Shown here piece by piece: positions 29,207 through 40,321 of a stretch of DNA of 64,000 nucleotides. Under the pieces are notes generated by a model. It was not told the origin of the DNA, made no database searches, and saw only the letters and a list, made by a program, of their open reading frames with translations. The first letter of the stretch is position 1, and each line of letters starts with the position of its first letter. This DNA comes from Arcobacter sp. (GTDB lineage Bacteria > Campylobacterota > Campylobacteria > Campylobacterales > Arcobacteraceae), in the NCBI GenBank assembly GCA_003252105.1, contig QKDL01000010.1, positions 1 to 64,000 on the forward strand, in the 5' to 3' direction. The position numbers and the translations under genes are program-made.

Positions 29207-29312
29207 CCTCTTTCTTTTAAAATTTGAGCAGTATTATATTTAAAGTTTGCTTAATCCTAATTTAACTGTATTGAAGGTATAATTATTACTATTAAGACTT
29301 TAAAGGATATTT

Positions 29313-29786
29313 GTGCAATTAACTCATTTAGATGAAAAAGATAGACCAAAAATGGTTGACGTATCAGATAAAAATGATACTAAAAGAGTTGCTGTTGCTT
29401 CTGGATTGATTTCGATGTCACAAGAAGCATATAATGCAATTATTGAAAATAATACAAAAAAAGGTCCAGTTCTTCAAACAGCAGTTATTGCAGCAATTAT
29501 GGCCACGAAAAAAACTAGTGATTTAATTCCTATGTGCCATCCACTTCTTTTGACAGGTATCAATTGTGATATTGAAGAGCAACCTGAGTTAGCAGGATTT
29601 AAACTAATTGTTACAGCTAAACTTAATGGACAAACAGGTGTTGAAATGGAAGCTCTTACAGGTGTATCAGTAGGTTTACTTACTATATATGATATGGTAA
29701 AAGCTATTGACAAATCAATGATAATTTCTCAAATTCAATTGGAAGAAAAAAGTGGTGGTAAAAGTGGAGATTTTAAAAGGAACTAA
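29313..29786 (+). CDS. moaC: cyclic pyranopterin monophosphate synthase MoaC
   Basis: [42 protein letters not shown] start. Confidence 0.96.
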   Translation: MQLTHLDEKDRPKMVDVSDKNDTKRVAVASGLISMSQEAYNAIIENNTKKGPVLQTAVIAAIMATKKTSDLIPMCHPLLLTGINCDIEEQPELAGFKLIVTAKLNGQTGVEMEALTGVSVGLLTIYDMVKAIDKSMIISQIQLEEKSGGKSGDFKRN

Positions 29787-29791
29787 AAAAT

Positions 29792-30055
29792 ATGATAGAT
29801 TTAAGTAAAGAAAAACTTCAATTAGATTATCCATGTAATTGGAAATATAAAATTGTAATATTGGAAACTACATCTGTAAAAACTGTGACAAAAGAAGTTT
29901 TTTCTGATAGACCTCATAGTGTAAAAGAATCAAATGTAAGTAAAAAGGGTAAGTTCAAAAGTTATACAATAGAACTTATTGTTGATAATGAAGATGATAG
30001 AAAAGAGTTATACTCTTTGTTAGGTAAACATTCTGAAATAAAGATGGTATTATAA
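29792..30055 (+). CDS. DUF493 (HP0495/YbeD-like) family protein
   Basis: 87 aa; LDYPCNWKYKIVI...GKFKSYTIELIVDNEDDRKELYSLLGKH. Confidence 0.8.
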   Translation: MIDLSKEKLQLDYPCNWKYKIVILETTSVKTVTKEVFSDRPHSVKESNVSKKGKFKSYTIELIVDNEDDRKELYSLLGKHSEIKMVL

Positions 30056-30061
30056 AAATAT

Positions 30062-30958
30062 ATGAAAAGAAGAGATTTTTTTAGATATTTAGTTTTATTT
30101 AACAGTATCATCCTTTCACAAAAGATGCATGCTTCTTCTCAAGAAGACAATATTTTTGATTTTTTTAAAAATATATTTAAAGAAGAAAAAGCAATCAATA
30201 AAATTGATGAAATACAAAATACTCAAAATAATGCATTTATTGAAGAGATTGTTGATAATGTACATGAAGAAAAATATATAAGTCCATACAAAGAGATATA
30301 TTTAGATACAAAATATGAAAAAATTTTAGTTTCTACTCAAAATAAATTAAATAAAATACAAAGTCATGTTGGGTATGGAAATTTTAATATAATAAGTTTT
30401 GATGAGATATTAACTCTTTCAAAACAAAATACTTTTATAAAACCTTTTAGTAAAGAAGAATTAGAGTTTTTGGAATATATTTTTTATTATGACCCTGAAT
30501 ATCATGGTTTTTATGGTGAAAGAATTTCCAAAAGTATAACAGAAACAATCGATAAAAGAAGGATAATAAAAGTACCTCATACTGGACATTATCTATTTAA
30601 AGATGGACCTTATCAGACCTATTTAAGAATGTGTGATGATATTGGAAGTTCTTTAGTTTTGACTTCAGGAATAAGAAGCATAGTAAAACAAACAAAACTA
30701 TTTTTAGATAAGTTAGAAAGAGAGAATGGAAATTTATCTATATGTTCTAAATCTATAGCCCCTCCTGCATTTACATATCATACTATCTCAGATTTTGATG
30801 TTGGGAAAAAAGGGTTTGGATATGCAAATTTTACATCAGAGTTTGCTCTTACAGAAGAGTTTTTCCAAATGAAAAAATTAGATTATATTGATATTAGATA
30901 TACAGTAAAAAATTTAGATGGAGTTAGGTATGAGCCTTGGCATGTTAAGATTATTTAA
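30062..30958 (+). CDS. Tat-exported M15-like D,D-carboxypeptidase
   Basis: Twin-Arg MKRRDFFRYLVLF; ISDFDVGKKGFGY and EPWHVKII metal-ligand-type motifs. Confidence 0.72.
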   Translation: MKRRDFFRYLVLFNSIILSQKMHASSQEDNIFDFFKNIFKEEKAINKIDEIQNTQNNAFIEEIVDNVHEEKYISPYKEIYLDTKYEKILVSTQNKLNKIQSHVGYGNFNIISFDEILTLSKQNTFIKPFSKEELEFLEYIFYYDPEYHGFYGERISKSITETIDKRRIIKVPHTGHYLFKDGPYQTYLRMCDDIGSSLVLTSGIRSIVKQTKLFLDKLERENGNLSICSKSIAPPAFTYHTISDFDVGKKGFGYANFTSEFALTEEFFQMKKLDYIDIRYTVKNLDGVRYEPWHVKII

Positions 30959-32330
30959 AATTTTTATTTATTTAAGTTTATTTATTACTTTATTAAATGC
31001 ACAAAAAATAAATGAAAGTGATAATCATTTAAAAGATTTTGATTTTATTAAAAAAGGCTTTGAAAGTGATAATACACTTCTTGTAATTGGTGGAATTCAA
31101 GGTGATGAACCAGGTGGATTTATGGCTGCTTCTTTATTGGCAACACATTATGAGATAAAAAAAGGTTCTGTTTGGGTTATCCCTAATTTAAACTTTTATT
31201 CAATAATAAAAAGATCTCGTGGACCATATGGTGATATGAATAGAAAATTTGCTTATATTGAAACCCATGATCCTGATTATAAATCTATAACAAGAATTAA
31301 AAACTATATTACTGATGAAAATGTGAAATTAATTTTAAATCTGCATGATGGAAGTGGTTATTATAGAAAAGAGCATGTAGATTGGCTTCATTCTCCAGAT
31401 AGGTGGGGACAAAGTTCTATAATAGATCAAAAAAATTTAGATATAAAAAAGTATGGAAATTTAGAAGAGATTTCTTCTGAAGTATGTGAATATATCAATA
31501 GTTATCTTATAAGAGAAAAAGATTTTTATACTATAAAAAATACAGAAACAAGGCTTGGTGATAAAGAGATGGAAAAAAGCCTTACTTATTTTGCCATAAA
31601 TAATGGTAAGGCAGCATTTGCAAATGAGGCAAGTAAATCTTTACTTTTACATGAAAGGGTTTATTATCATCTCTTAGCATTAGAAAAATATATGCAAATT
31701 ATGGATATAAAATATGAACGTAAATTTGATTTAGAACCTTTATCTATAAAAGATGTGATAGATAATGATATCTATATCTCTTTTTATGACAATAAAATAC
31801 AACTTCCATTAAGTGAAGTAAGAAGTATATTAAATTATTTTCCTATAAAAAAAGATGGAAGTTTACAATTTAATGTGTCAAATCCATTAATGACTGTGGT
31901 AAAAGAAGAAGAACATTATGTAATCCATTATGGTAATAGAGAGATTGCAAGATTAAGCCCTGATTATATGGATATAATAGAAAAAGAAGATTCTATTAAT
32001 TTGGAAGTTGATGGGGAAAATAAAACGGTACAATTTGGTTCAATTGTTAATGTAAATGATAATTTTATGATTACTTCTATGGAAAATATTAGAGTTAATG
32101 TTATAGGTTTTGTTAAAAAAGGTGCAAAAGATGAGGCTGGAATAAAAATAGAAAAATCTGATATTTTACAAAGATATTCAATAGATAAAAGTGGAAATAT
32201 TTTTAGAATAGAGTTTTATAAAAACGATAAATTTACAGGGATGATTTTAATAAACTTTGATAAGGAATTTGACTATGAAAACTTATCAAAGATTATGAAT
32301 AATTCAACTAAAAAAGAGCTATCTTTGTAG
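30942..32330 (+). CDS. M99-family peptidoglycan carboxypeptidase (Csd4/Pgp1-like cell-shape enzyme)
   Basis: GGIQGDEPGGFMAASLLATHY, NLNFYSIIKRSRGPYGDMNRKF, LILNLHDGSGYY; ATG 30942 more plausible than track start 30918. Confidence 0.85.
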   Translation: MLRLFKIFIYLSLFITLLNAQKINESDNHLKDFDFIKKGFESDNTLLVIGGIQGDEPGGFMAASLLATHYEIKKGSVWVIPNLNFYSIIKRSRGPYGDMNRKFAYIETHDPDYKSITRIKNYITDENVKLILNLHDGSGYYRKEHVDWLHSPDRWGQSSIIDQKNLDIKKYGNLEEISSEVCEYINSYLIREKDFYTIKNTETRLGDKEMEKSLTYFAINNGKAAFANEASKSLLLHERVYYHLLALEKYMQIMDIKYERKFDLEPLSIKDVIDNDIYISFYDNKIQLPLSEVRSILNYFPIKKDGSLQFNVSNPLMTVVKEEEHYVIHYGNREIARLSPDYMDIIEKEDSINLEVDGENKTVQFGSIVNVNDNFMITSMENIRVNVIGFVKKGAKDEAGIKIEKSDILQRYSIDKSGNIFRIEFYKNDKFTGMILINFDKEFDYENLSKIMNNSTKKELSL

Positions 32331-32331
32331 A

Positions 32332-32592
32332 TTAGATATCTACAAGCTCTTTTTTAAATAATTCTTGATTTAACTTTTTACAACAGTTATTGTAAAGTTC
32401 TTCAACTCTTTGTTCATCTGTTTTTATATGTGTAGCAATTGTTTTTTTGTCAACTCCACACTCAATGCCAGTGAATACTTTTAATTCTTTTTTTGTAAAT
32501 TTTCTTTTTAAAACCTCTTTTAACTCTTCTTCACTTTTTAAAGTTCCAACAAGTTTTTCAATATGGTTTGTTAATGATTGTGTATAGTTCAT
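32332..32592 (-). CDS. hypothetical protein, sigma-70 region 4-like HTH
   Basis: 86 aa; LKRKFTKKELKVFTGIECGVDKKTIATHIKTDEQRVEELYNNCCKKL. Confidence 0.65.
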   Translation of the reverse strand: MNYTQSLTNHIEKLVGTLKSEEELKEVLKRKFTKKELKVFTGIECGVDKKTIATHIKTDEQRVEELYNNCCKKLNQELFKKELVDI

Positions 32593-32593
32593 T

Positions 32594-33382
32594 TTATTTT
32601 TGTATCCAGTTTTCTAATTTTTTTATATCATCATATGCTGTTAAGTCAAGCATTACAGGTGTGATTGAAACATAATTTGCTTTTATTGCTTCAAAGTCAC
32701 AATCTTTATTTGTGCTTTCTTGCCAAATTAGTGGATGTAAACCTATCCAATAATACTCTTCACCTCTAGGATTAAAGTGTCTATGGGTATCATTTCCATA
32801 TTCTCTGTATCCAGCTTTTGTTATTTTAATCCCTTTACACTCCGTTGGAGTTATTGGGGGAATATTTATATTTAAAAATCTTCTTTGTCCCAAAGGAAAT
32901 TTATCTTCTAGAATCAAAGATACAATTTTAGTAATAGTTTCCTTAGCCAAAGCAAAATCCCAGCTACTATTTATATCTTGACATTTATCTTTACATACTT
33001 GTGAAATAGCTATAGAGGGAACACCTTGAAGTACCGCTTCCATTGCAGCAGCAGCTGTTCCACTATAAGTGATATCCTCACCCATATTTGCTCCAATGTT
33101 TATCCCACTTATAACTAAATCGGGCCTAAATCCCTCTTTGAATAGATTATTTAATGAGATAAATACACAATCTGTTGGTGTGCCATCATCAATCTTATAA
33201 TAATCATCATCAACATTTACAAGTCTTAAAGGTCTATCAAGAGTCAAAGAGTGCCCACATGCAGATTTATTTTTTGCAGGAGCTACAACTATTATTTTAG
33301 CAATTGGTTTTAACACTTCTATTAAAGCTTTTAAACCAATAGCCTCAAAACCATCATCATTTGTTAAAAGTATTTGTTTCAT
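32594..33382 (-). CDS. surE: 5'/3'-nucleotidase SurE
   Basis: LLTNDDGFEAIGLKAL, APAKNKSACGHSLTL, SGINIGANMGEDITYSGTAAAAMEA. Confidence 0.96.
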   Translation of the reverse strand: MKQILLTNDDGFEAIGLKALIEVLKPIAKIIVVAPAKNKSACGHSLTLDRPLRLVNVDDDYYKIDDGTPTDCVFISLNNLFKEGFRPDLVISGINIGANMGEDITYSGTAAAAMEAVLQGVPSIAISQVCKDKCQDINSSWDFALAKETITKIVSLILEDKFPLGQRRFLNINIPPITPTECKGIKITKAGYREYGNDTHRHFNPRGEEYYWIGLHPLIWQESTNKDCDFEAIKANYVSITPVMLDLTAYDDIKKLENWIQK

Positions 33383-36300
33383 GCTACTACATAAGCTCCT
33401 TGAATTTGTTCAATTCTCTCTTCTACTACATTTGAGACTTTAAATCCTGTATCAAGTTCAATATCTCCTAGTTTTGATTTAACTAAAATTTTTAGTTCCC
33501 TTTTCCCTTGGTTATTTGCTACCAAATCAAAAAGTTTGTACATCAATTCATCATTGTCGTTAAATGGTAAGGCTATTGTTATTGGTGGTTCTTGTTTTTC
33601 TACATGTTTTGTTTTTACTTTGTCTTTTTGTGCATCTTTTAATGATTCAAGTTTTAAAAGGTTTAATCTTGTAAAATCTCCATCTTTTGTAACTCTTACT
33701 TTAAAAGCCAACGGCTCATTTAAATCAAAATCATCTTCAAGCTCTTTTAGTCTATTTTCAAAAAGCATAAGTTCAATATTTCCATGTAAATCTAGGATAT
33801 TTGCAATACCAAATTTATTACCTTTTTTAGAAATTTTTTCAGTTATCTCTTCAATTTTTCCTACAAGTAGAGCTTGCGAACCATCAGCAATATCTTCAAG
33901 TTCTGAACTTAATGTACAATTGATTTTTTCAATCTCATCTCTATATCCATCAAGCGGGTGACCTGATACATAAAATCCAAGGGATGCTTTTTCAAACTCT
34001 AAAATCTCTTTTGGTTGAAACTCTTCAAGATTTTCTAGTTCTATTTCAACTCTCATCATCTCTTCATCTTCACCAAATAAAGAAGAGGTAGTTTGTTTTT
34101 TTAATTGCATTGCCTTACCAACAGTATCACCAATCACTTCAATTTGTTCAAGTAATGCTTTTCTACTATAAGCAAAGCAATCCAAAGCACCAGCTTTGAT
34201 TAGTGATTCAATTACTCTTTTATTTACTTTACTTCCATCAATTCTTGAGATAAAATCACTTAAGTCTTTAAAGTCTCCATTTTTTCTTCTCTCATTTAAA
34301 ATAGAATTAATAGCTACATCTCCAGCACCTTTGATGGCACCCATACCAAACATAACTACTTCTTTATCATCAATTTTTGTTGCTGAGAAAACAAGGTCAG
34401 ATTTATTTATATCAGGAGGAAATAGATCTATTCCTAATCTTTTTACTTCATCAACATATTTTACAACTTTATCTGTATTATCTTTCTCAAGTGTTAGTAA
34501 AGCTGCCATAAACTCTGTAGGATAATATTTTTTCAAGAAACTTGTATAGAATGTTACAAGTCCATAGGCTGCTGAGTGAGATTTGTTAAAACCGTATCCG
34601 GCAAATTTAACAATCAGGTCGAAAAGCTCTTCACAATGCTCTTTTACATAACCTTTTTTTACTCCACCTTCTGCAAATTCACCTTTTAGTCTATCCATCT
34701 CTTCTTTAATTTTTTTACCCATAGCCCGTCTAACTAAGTCGGCACCACCAAGTGAAAAACCACCAATAGTTTGTACAATTTGCATAACTTGCTCTTGGTA
34801 AACAATAACCCCATAAGTTGGTTCAAGTATTGGTTTTAAAGGTTCTACAAATTCATCATAGAAGTATGAAATTTCGGCACGTCCATGTTTTCTATCGATA
34901 AAGTCATCAAGCATCCCTGATTCCATTGGCCCTGGTCTATAAAGAGCTAGCATCGCAATAATATCTTCAAAACCAGATGGCTTAAGTCTTTTTGCTAAAT
35001 CTTGCATACCAGCAGATTCTATCTGGAATAATCCAATTGTATTTCCTGATTGGATCAATTCATAAACACCTTTATCATCTACATCTTCTAAGATAAAGTT
35101 GATTCTTTTTCCATGTCTTTTTTCTACAAGTTTATTTGCTTCTTCAATAACTGTTAGGGTCTTAAGACCCAAGAAGTCGAATTTAATTAAGTCAACATCT
35201 TCAACATATTTACCATTGTATTGGGTTGCCAGTGTATCTAATCCACTTGGCTTAAATAAAGGTGTTTTTTTCCATAAAGGTTCATTTGAGATAACAACAC
35301 CTGCTGCATGGGTACCAGCATTTCTATTTAATCCTTCAAGTGCCAAAGCAAATTCCCATACCCTTTTTGCTTGTGGGTCAGTATCACACAACTCTTTTAT
35401 TTTTGGTTCTTTTTCATAAGAACTTGTAAGGTTAATTCCTAATTCATCAGGGATAAGTTTTGCCATTGCATCAGCTTTTGAATAAGGCATATCTAAAACT
35501 CTGGCAACATCTCTAATAACCCCTTTTGCAAGAAGTTTACCAAAAGTGATAATCTGTGCCACGTTTGAACGACCATATTGTTGAACAACATAATCAATAA
35601 TCTCACCCCTTCTACTTTGACAGAAGTCCATATCAATATCGGGCATCGATACCCTTTCTGGATTTAGGAATCTCTCAAAAAGTAAACCATAAGGCATAGG
35701 GTCAATATCTGTAATAAATAAACAATATGCAACTAAACTACCAGCAGCAGAACCCCTTCCAGGTCCTACTGGTATTTTCATCTGTTTTGCAACAATTACG
35801 AAATCCCAAACGATTAACATATATCCTGGGAATTTCATATTATTGATAATAGTTATCTCTGTTTCAAGTCTTTGTCTGTACTCTTCATGTTTCTCTTTTG
35901 GAACTATTTCAAGTCTTTTTTCTAGCCCTTCTCTACATTTAAATTCAAATAGAGCAATATCATTTTCTAAAGAGTATTCCTCTTCTGGTTTAGGAATTTC
36001 AAGATTTACTTCTGTTAATTTTTGTCTTGTAAATTTGAAGTTTGGAGGAGTTGGATTTCCTAGTTTTATCTCCAAATTACATTTATCTGCTATCTCTTGT
36101 GTAGCTGCAATTGCTTCTGGCATATCAGCATATAATTTTGAGATTTGTTCAGGAGATTTTAGATAGAACTCATGAACAGAGTGTCTAAGTCTGTTGGGAT
36201 CATCATAAAGTTTATTCATAGCAATACACATAAAAGCTTCATGTGCATCAGCATCTTTTTGCTCTAGATAGTGTGTATCATTTGTTGCAACTATTTTGAT

Positions 36301-36924
36301 GCCTGTTTCTTTTGATATCTTTAAAATCATATCATCCACAAAAAGTTGATCTGCAATTCCGTGCCTCATTATCTCTAAATAAAAGTCATCACCAAATATC
36401 TCTTTGTATTCTAAGGCTATCTCTTTTGCTCTTTCATACCCTTTTGCACCAAATTTAACATTTCTTTCATTGTTTGTATTTAGGTGCCAGTTTATTTCTC
36501 CTTGCAAACAAGCTGCACTACAAACTAATCCTTCTGAATTTTCTCTAAGAAGTTTTTTATTGATACGAGGGTAATAGTAAAAACCATTCATATATGCTTG
36601 GCTAGATAGATACATAAGGTTTTTATATCCAACTTCATTTTTAGCATAAAGGCATAAGTGAAATCTTTGTTTTGTAGTTTTATCATCTAATTCTTCTGAG
36701 TTGTGAATATATGCTTCCATCCCAATGATTGGTTTTATCCCTTCAGCCTTCATTGTAGTATAGAAGGTGATTGTTCCAAACATATTCCCATGGTCTGTCA
36801 TGGCAACACTTTTCATGCCCATTTTTTTGACTTTTTTTGCTAAGTCTTTTATCTTATTGGCACCATCTAAAAGTGAATATTCTGTATGTAAATGTAAATG
36901 TGTAAATTCTGGTATTTGTGACAT
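33379..36924 (-). CDS. dnaE: DNA polymerase III subunit alpha
   Basis: PHP domain FTHLHLHTEYSLLDGA; GPGRGSAAGSLVAYCL, PDIDMDFCQSRR. Confidence 0.97.
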   Translation of the reverse strand: MSQIPEFTHLHLHTEYSLLDGANKIKDLAKKVKKMGMKSVAMTDHGNMFGTITFYTTMKAEGIKPIIGMEAYIHNSEELDDKTTKQRFHLCLYAKNEVGYKNLMYLSSQAYMNGFYYYPRINKKLLRENSEGLVCSAACLQGEINWHLNTNNERNVKFGAKGYERAKEIALEYKEIFGDDFYLEIMRHGIADQLFVDDMILKISKETGIKIVATNDTHYLEQKDADAHEAFMCIAMNKLYDDPNRLRHSVHEFYLKSPEQISKLYADMPEAIAATQEIADKCNLEIKLGNPTPPNFKFTRQKLTEVNLEIPKPEEEYSLENDIALFEFKCREGLEKRLEIVPKEKHEEYRQRLETEITIINNMKFPGYMLIVWDFVIVAKQMKIPVGPGRGSAAGSLVAYCLFITDIDPMPYGLLFERFLNPERVSMPDIDMDFCQSRRGEIIDYVVQQYGRSNVAQIITFGKLLAKGVIRDVARVLDMPYSKADAMAKLIPDELGINLTSSYEKEPKIKELCDTDPQAKRVWEFALALEGLNRNAGTHAAGVVISNEPLWKKTPLFKPSGLDTLATQYNGKYVEDVDLIKFDFLGLKTLTVIEEANKLVEKRHGKRINFILEDVDDKGVYELIQSGNTIGLFQIESAGMQDLAKRLKPSGFEDIIAMLALYRPGPMESGMLDDFIDRKHGRAEISYFYDEFVEPLKPILEPTYGVIVYQEQVMQIVQTIGGFSLGGADLVRRAMGKKIKEEMDRLKGEFAEGGVKKGYVKEHCEELFDLIVKFAGYGFNKSHSAAYGLVTFYTSFLKKYYPTEFMAALLTLEKDNTDKVVKYVDEVKRLGIDLFPPDINKSDLVFSATKIDDKEVVMFGMGAIKGAGDVAINSILNERRKNGDFKDLSDFISRIDGSKVNKRVIESLIKAGALDCFAYSRKALLEQIEVIGDTVGKAMQLKKQTTSSLFGEDEEMMRVEIELENLEEFQPKEILEFEKASLGFYVSGHPLDGYRDEIEKINCTLSSELEDIADGSQALLVGKIEEITEKISKKGNKFGIANILDLHGNIELMLFENRLKELEDDFDLNEPLAFKVRVTKDGDFTRLNLLKLESLKDAQKDKVKTKHVEKQEPPITIALPFNDNDELMYKLFDLVANNQGKRELKILVKSKLGDIELDTGFKVSNVVEERIEQIQGAYVVA

Positions 36925-36952
36925 GACTAAAACTTTTTTATTGTGATTTTAG

Positions 36953-37708
36953 TCAGATTATATCTAAAAAATGTTTTTGAACCTCTTTATATCCAAAATT
37001 AAAACACTCATTTAATTCTTTAAAAGTAAACATTTTAAAGTTTAACAAATTTTGATGAGTTATGTATATATTTGAGTGTTGAATAGAATAATTTACATTA
37101 TCAAACCAGTGAGAGAATATCTTCTTTTTTAATTTTTTTATTGGATTAAAGCTTCTTCTTTTTACAAGGTTTATTTTTCTTGGCATTAAATCAATTGTAC
37201 AGATTTTATGCTTACCATCTAAAAAAGGTTTCACAGGAAGATTGTCAATTAAACCCCCATCAACCAAATACATATGTTCGCAAGATATAGGTTTAAATAT
37301 GGGAATTAAAGCACTAGATGCCATACAAAGCTGATGAGTTAAACCTTGATCAAAATAGTGTAGTTGTTTTTTCTTTAAGTCATAAGCATTTACATAAACT
37401 TTTGTTGGTATATCTTCTAGTTTTCCTATTGGTAAAAGTTGATTTAAAATTGGATTATTTGCATCAATTTTTATCAAACCATTTTTAAAATAGTTAAATT
37501 TCAAAGTTTTTTTTAAATCTTTTGAAGAGAAAATTTTTAATTGCTCTTTTGCACTTACTCCACTTGCATGAGATGTTGCAATAATTGCTCCTATGGAACT
37601 TCCTGAGTAAGCATCAATTTTAATATTTTGTTCTTCAAAGAACTGTAAGGCTCCCAAGTGAAAAGCACCTCTTGCAGCACCTCCACCTAAAACTAAAGCA
37701 AATTTCAT
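36953..37708 (-). CDS. patatin-like phospholipase
   Basis: LGGGAARGAFHLGAL, GSSIGAI, DGGLIDNLP. Confidence 0.92.
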   Translation of the reverse strand: MKFALVLGGGAARGAFHLGALQFFEEQNIKIDAYSGSSIGAIIATSHASGVSAKEQLKIFSSKDLKKTLKFNYFKNGLIKIDANNPILNQLLPIGKLEDIPTKVYVNAYDLKKKQLHYFDQGLTHQLCMASSALIPIFKPISCEHMYLVDGGLIDNLPVKPFLDGKHKICTIDLMPRKINLVKRRSFNPIKKLKKKIFSHWFDNVNYSIQHSNIYITHQNLLNFKMFTFKELNECFNFGYKEVQKHFLDII

Positions 37709-38442
37709 CTATCTAACCAATTAATTATTTTAAATTCTCCATCATAAGTTTCAACTATAGCAGTACAAGATTCTACCCAATCTCCACAGTTTAGGTATTC
37801 GATTGAGTCTATCTTTTTTATTTCTGCTTTATGAATATGTCCACATATTATGCCATCATATCCTTTATGTTTTGCATGACTAGATAGGATAGCTTCAAAA
37901 TCTGTAATAAAAGATACAGAAGATTTTACATTATCTTTTACATATTTTGATAGTGACCATTTTGATTTAATACCTAATCTAATTCTAATATTGTTTAAAA
38001 GCTGATTTATATTTAATAGCAAATCATATCCATAATCCCCTAAAATGGCAAGCCATCGTTTAGTCATGGTAATAGAATCAAAAAAATCTCCATGGGTTAT
38101 AAGATATTTTTTACCTGTAACAGAGGTATATTCAATTTCGTTTTTAATATCTAAAGAGTTACCAAGAACTAAAGGAACAAAGGGTCTTAAAAATTCATCA
38201 TGGTTACCTGTTATAAATACAACACTACAACCTTTTCTAGCTTTTTTTAAAATCTTTTGAATAACATCAGAGTGGGATTGTGGCCAAACAAGTTTTCTTT
38301 TGATGGCCCAACCATCAATTATATCTCCAACTAAATATAGATTATCACTCTCATTGTGTTTAAAAAAATCAAGAAGTTTTTTTGTGTTCGAAAACTTTGT
38401 TCCTAGATGAACATCTGATATAAAAATGCTTTTGTATTTCAT
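37705..38442 (-). CDS. UDP-2,3-diacylglucosamine diphosphatase-like metallophosphoesterase
   Basis: ISDVHLGTK, LVGDIIDGW, FITGNHDEFLR, GIICGHIHKAE. Confidence 0.86.
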   Translation of the reverse strand: MKYKSIFISDVHLGTKFSNTKKLLDFFKHNESDNLYLVGDIIDGWAIKRKLVWPQSHSDVIQKILKKARKGCSVVFITGNHDEFLRPFVPLVLGNSLDIKNEIEYTSVTGKKYLITHGDFFDSITMTKRWLAILGDYGYDLLLNINQLLNNIRIRLGIKSKWSLSKYVKDNVKSSVSFITDFEAILSSHAKHKGYDGIICGHIHKAEIKKIDSIEYLNCGDWVESCTAIVETYDGEFKIINWLDR

Positions 38443-38520
38443 AAAAGAGATTTTATTTTAATATGATTACAACTTAATGACATGTAATACAGTTGTAATC
38501 ACTCTTATATAAAATCAGTC

Positions 38521-39660
38521 ATGGAAAATTTAAAGATATGTTTAATTAGTGATACAGTTTATGATGTAAATGGAGTTTCAAGATTTATTCAAGATTTTGC
38601 AAAGGAAGCATTGGCTTTTGAAAAACCTTTTTTTGTGATAACTTCAACAAAAAAAGAGCATTATGAAAAAATTGAAAATGTTATAAATCTTAAGCCTTTA
38701 TTTGTCATGAAAATGCCATTTTACAAATCTTTAGATTTAGTAATACCTAATTTTTTTAAAATCTATAAAAAAATAAAAGAGATAAATCCTTCACTACTAC
38801 ATATTTCAACACCTGGTACAGTAGGTCTTTGTGCTTTAATTAGTGCAAAAATATTAAAAATACCTGTTGTAGGAATTTATCATACTGACTTTCCTTCATA
38901 TTTATATAAAAATACAAAAAGTAAATTTGTTAAAAATGGCACAGTTTTATTTTTAAAGCTTTTTTATAAAGGCTATAAAGCAATTTTTTTAAGATCCGAA
39001 GAGTATTCTAATATAGTTCAAGAGCAATTAAACTTTAAAAAAGAGAATTTGTATTTAGTTAAAGCCGGTATAAATATAAAAAGTTTTGATAAGTCATTTA
39101 ACGATGAGACCATTTGGGATGGATACCAAGTACAAAAAGATAAATTCAAAGTTTTGTATGTGGGAAGGTTATCTGTAGAAAAAGGGGTTGATACCCTTAT
39201 ATCTTATTGGAATGAGTTTAATTTAAGTGATTGTGAACTTATTTTAGTGGGAGATTTAGAGTTTGAGCTAAATCAAAAAGAGTTAAAGAATATTAAAATA
39301 ATAGGTAGAAAACAAAAAGAGGATTTATCAAAACTATATGCTTCAAGTGATTGTTTTATATTTCCCTCTACGACTGATACTTTAGGACAAGTTGTAATGG
39401 AAGCTTTGTCTTCTGCACTTCCTGTAATAGTTACTAATCAAGGTGGGCCAAAAACTTTTGTATCCCAAGAATTTGGATATATTTTAGATTTTAAACAAAA
39501 AGATGAGGTGAAAAAAGCAATTTTAGAGTTGAAAAATCATAAAGAGATATATGATTATAAATCTTCAAAAGCTTATGAATTTATGAGAGATATGTCAATC
39601 TCTCATAGTTTTTTAGATTTCTGGTCGAAAAATGAACAGTTCTCAAAGGTTTGCAAGTAA
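38521..39660 (+). CDS. GT4-type glycosyltransferase
   Basis: VLYVGRLSVEKGVDTLI, FIFPSTTDTLGQVVMEALSSALPVI. Confidence 0.9.
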   Translation: MENLKICLISDTVYDVNGVSRFIQDFAKEALAFEKPFFVITSTKKEHYEKIENVINLKPLFVMKMPFYKSLDLVIPNFFKIYKKIKEINPSLLHISTPGTVGLCALISAKILKIPVVGIYHTDFPSYLYKNTKSKFVKNGTVLFLKLFYKGYKAIFLRSEEYSNIVQEQLNFKKENLYLVKAGINIKSFDKSFNDETIWDGYQVQKDKFKVLYVGRLSVEKGVDTLISYWNEFNLSDCELILVGDLEFELNQKELKNIKIIGRKQKEDLSKLYASSDCFIFPSTTDTLGQVVMEALSSALPVIVTNQGGPKTFVSQEFGYILDFKQKDEVKKAILELKNHKEIYDYKSSKAYEFMRDMSISHSFLDFWSKNEQFSKVCK

Positions 39661-40191
39661 ACCGTTTCTAACCTCTTGGTAAATTGATTCACCTTGTAGT
39701 TGTTTAACAAGTTCTAAAGCAAAAGTCATAGCAGTTGCTGGTCCTTGAGAGGTGATAACTTTGTCATCTATTACAACTTTGTCATCTTTTTTATAAGTTG
39801 CTGAATCAATTTTTTTCTCAAAACTTGGATAACAAGTATAATTTTGATTTAATACGCCAGCACAGTGTAAAGCATAAGGAGCTGCACATATAGCCGCAAC
39901 ATATTTATTTGTTTGTTTAAACTTTTTTAAAGTCTCTTGAGTTAATTCATCTTTAGCTAAATTAAAAGTATTTTCAGCTCCACCTGGTAAGACTACCATC
40001 TCGTAATCCTCAACTTTTACATCTTTTAAGAATATATCAGAATCAATACCTATTTGATGTGCCCCTTTTGTCAACTTTTCCGAAATAGTTGAAATAGTAA
40101 TTTCAATATTTGCCCTTCTTAATATATCAATAATTGTAATTGCTTCAATCTCTTCAAATCCTGTAGATAAAATAATAAGTACTTTAGTCAT
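39643..40191 (-). CDS. DJ-1/PfpI family protein
   Basis: ILSTGFEEIEAITIIDILRRA, LPGG, YVAAICAAPYAL. Confidence 0.9.
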   Translation of the reverse strand: MTKVLIILSTGFEEIEAITIIDILRRANIEITISTISEKLTKGAHQIGIDSDIFLKDVKVEDYEMVVLPGGAENTFNLAKDELTQETLKKFKQTNKYVAAICAAPYALHCAGVLNQNYTCYPSFEKKIDSATYKKDDKVVIDDKVITSQGPATAMTFALELVKQLQGESIYQEVRNGLLANL

Positions 40192-40321
40192 GGATAATCC
40201 TTTTTTATTTTTTATAATTTTAACATATTAAACATCCTAATTATGATTATTTGTAGGTACTTTTAAGGATATATAAGTTATTTTTAAATAAAATTTAAGC
40301 AATTATTAAAAGGGGAAATAT

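Noticed and set aside
28926-29243. 105-aa plus-strand ORF over rpsU
   Set aside because: Antisense to a highly conserved ribosomal protein gene and its terminator.
33536-36166. Plus-strand ORFs inside dnaE
   Set aside because: Ser-rich antisense translations of a conserved gene.
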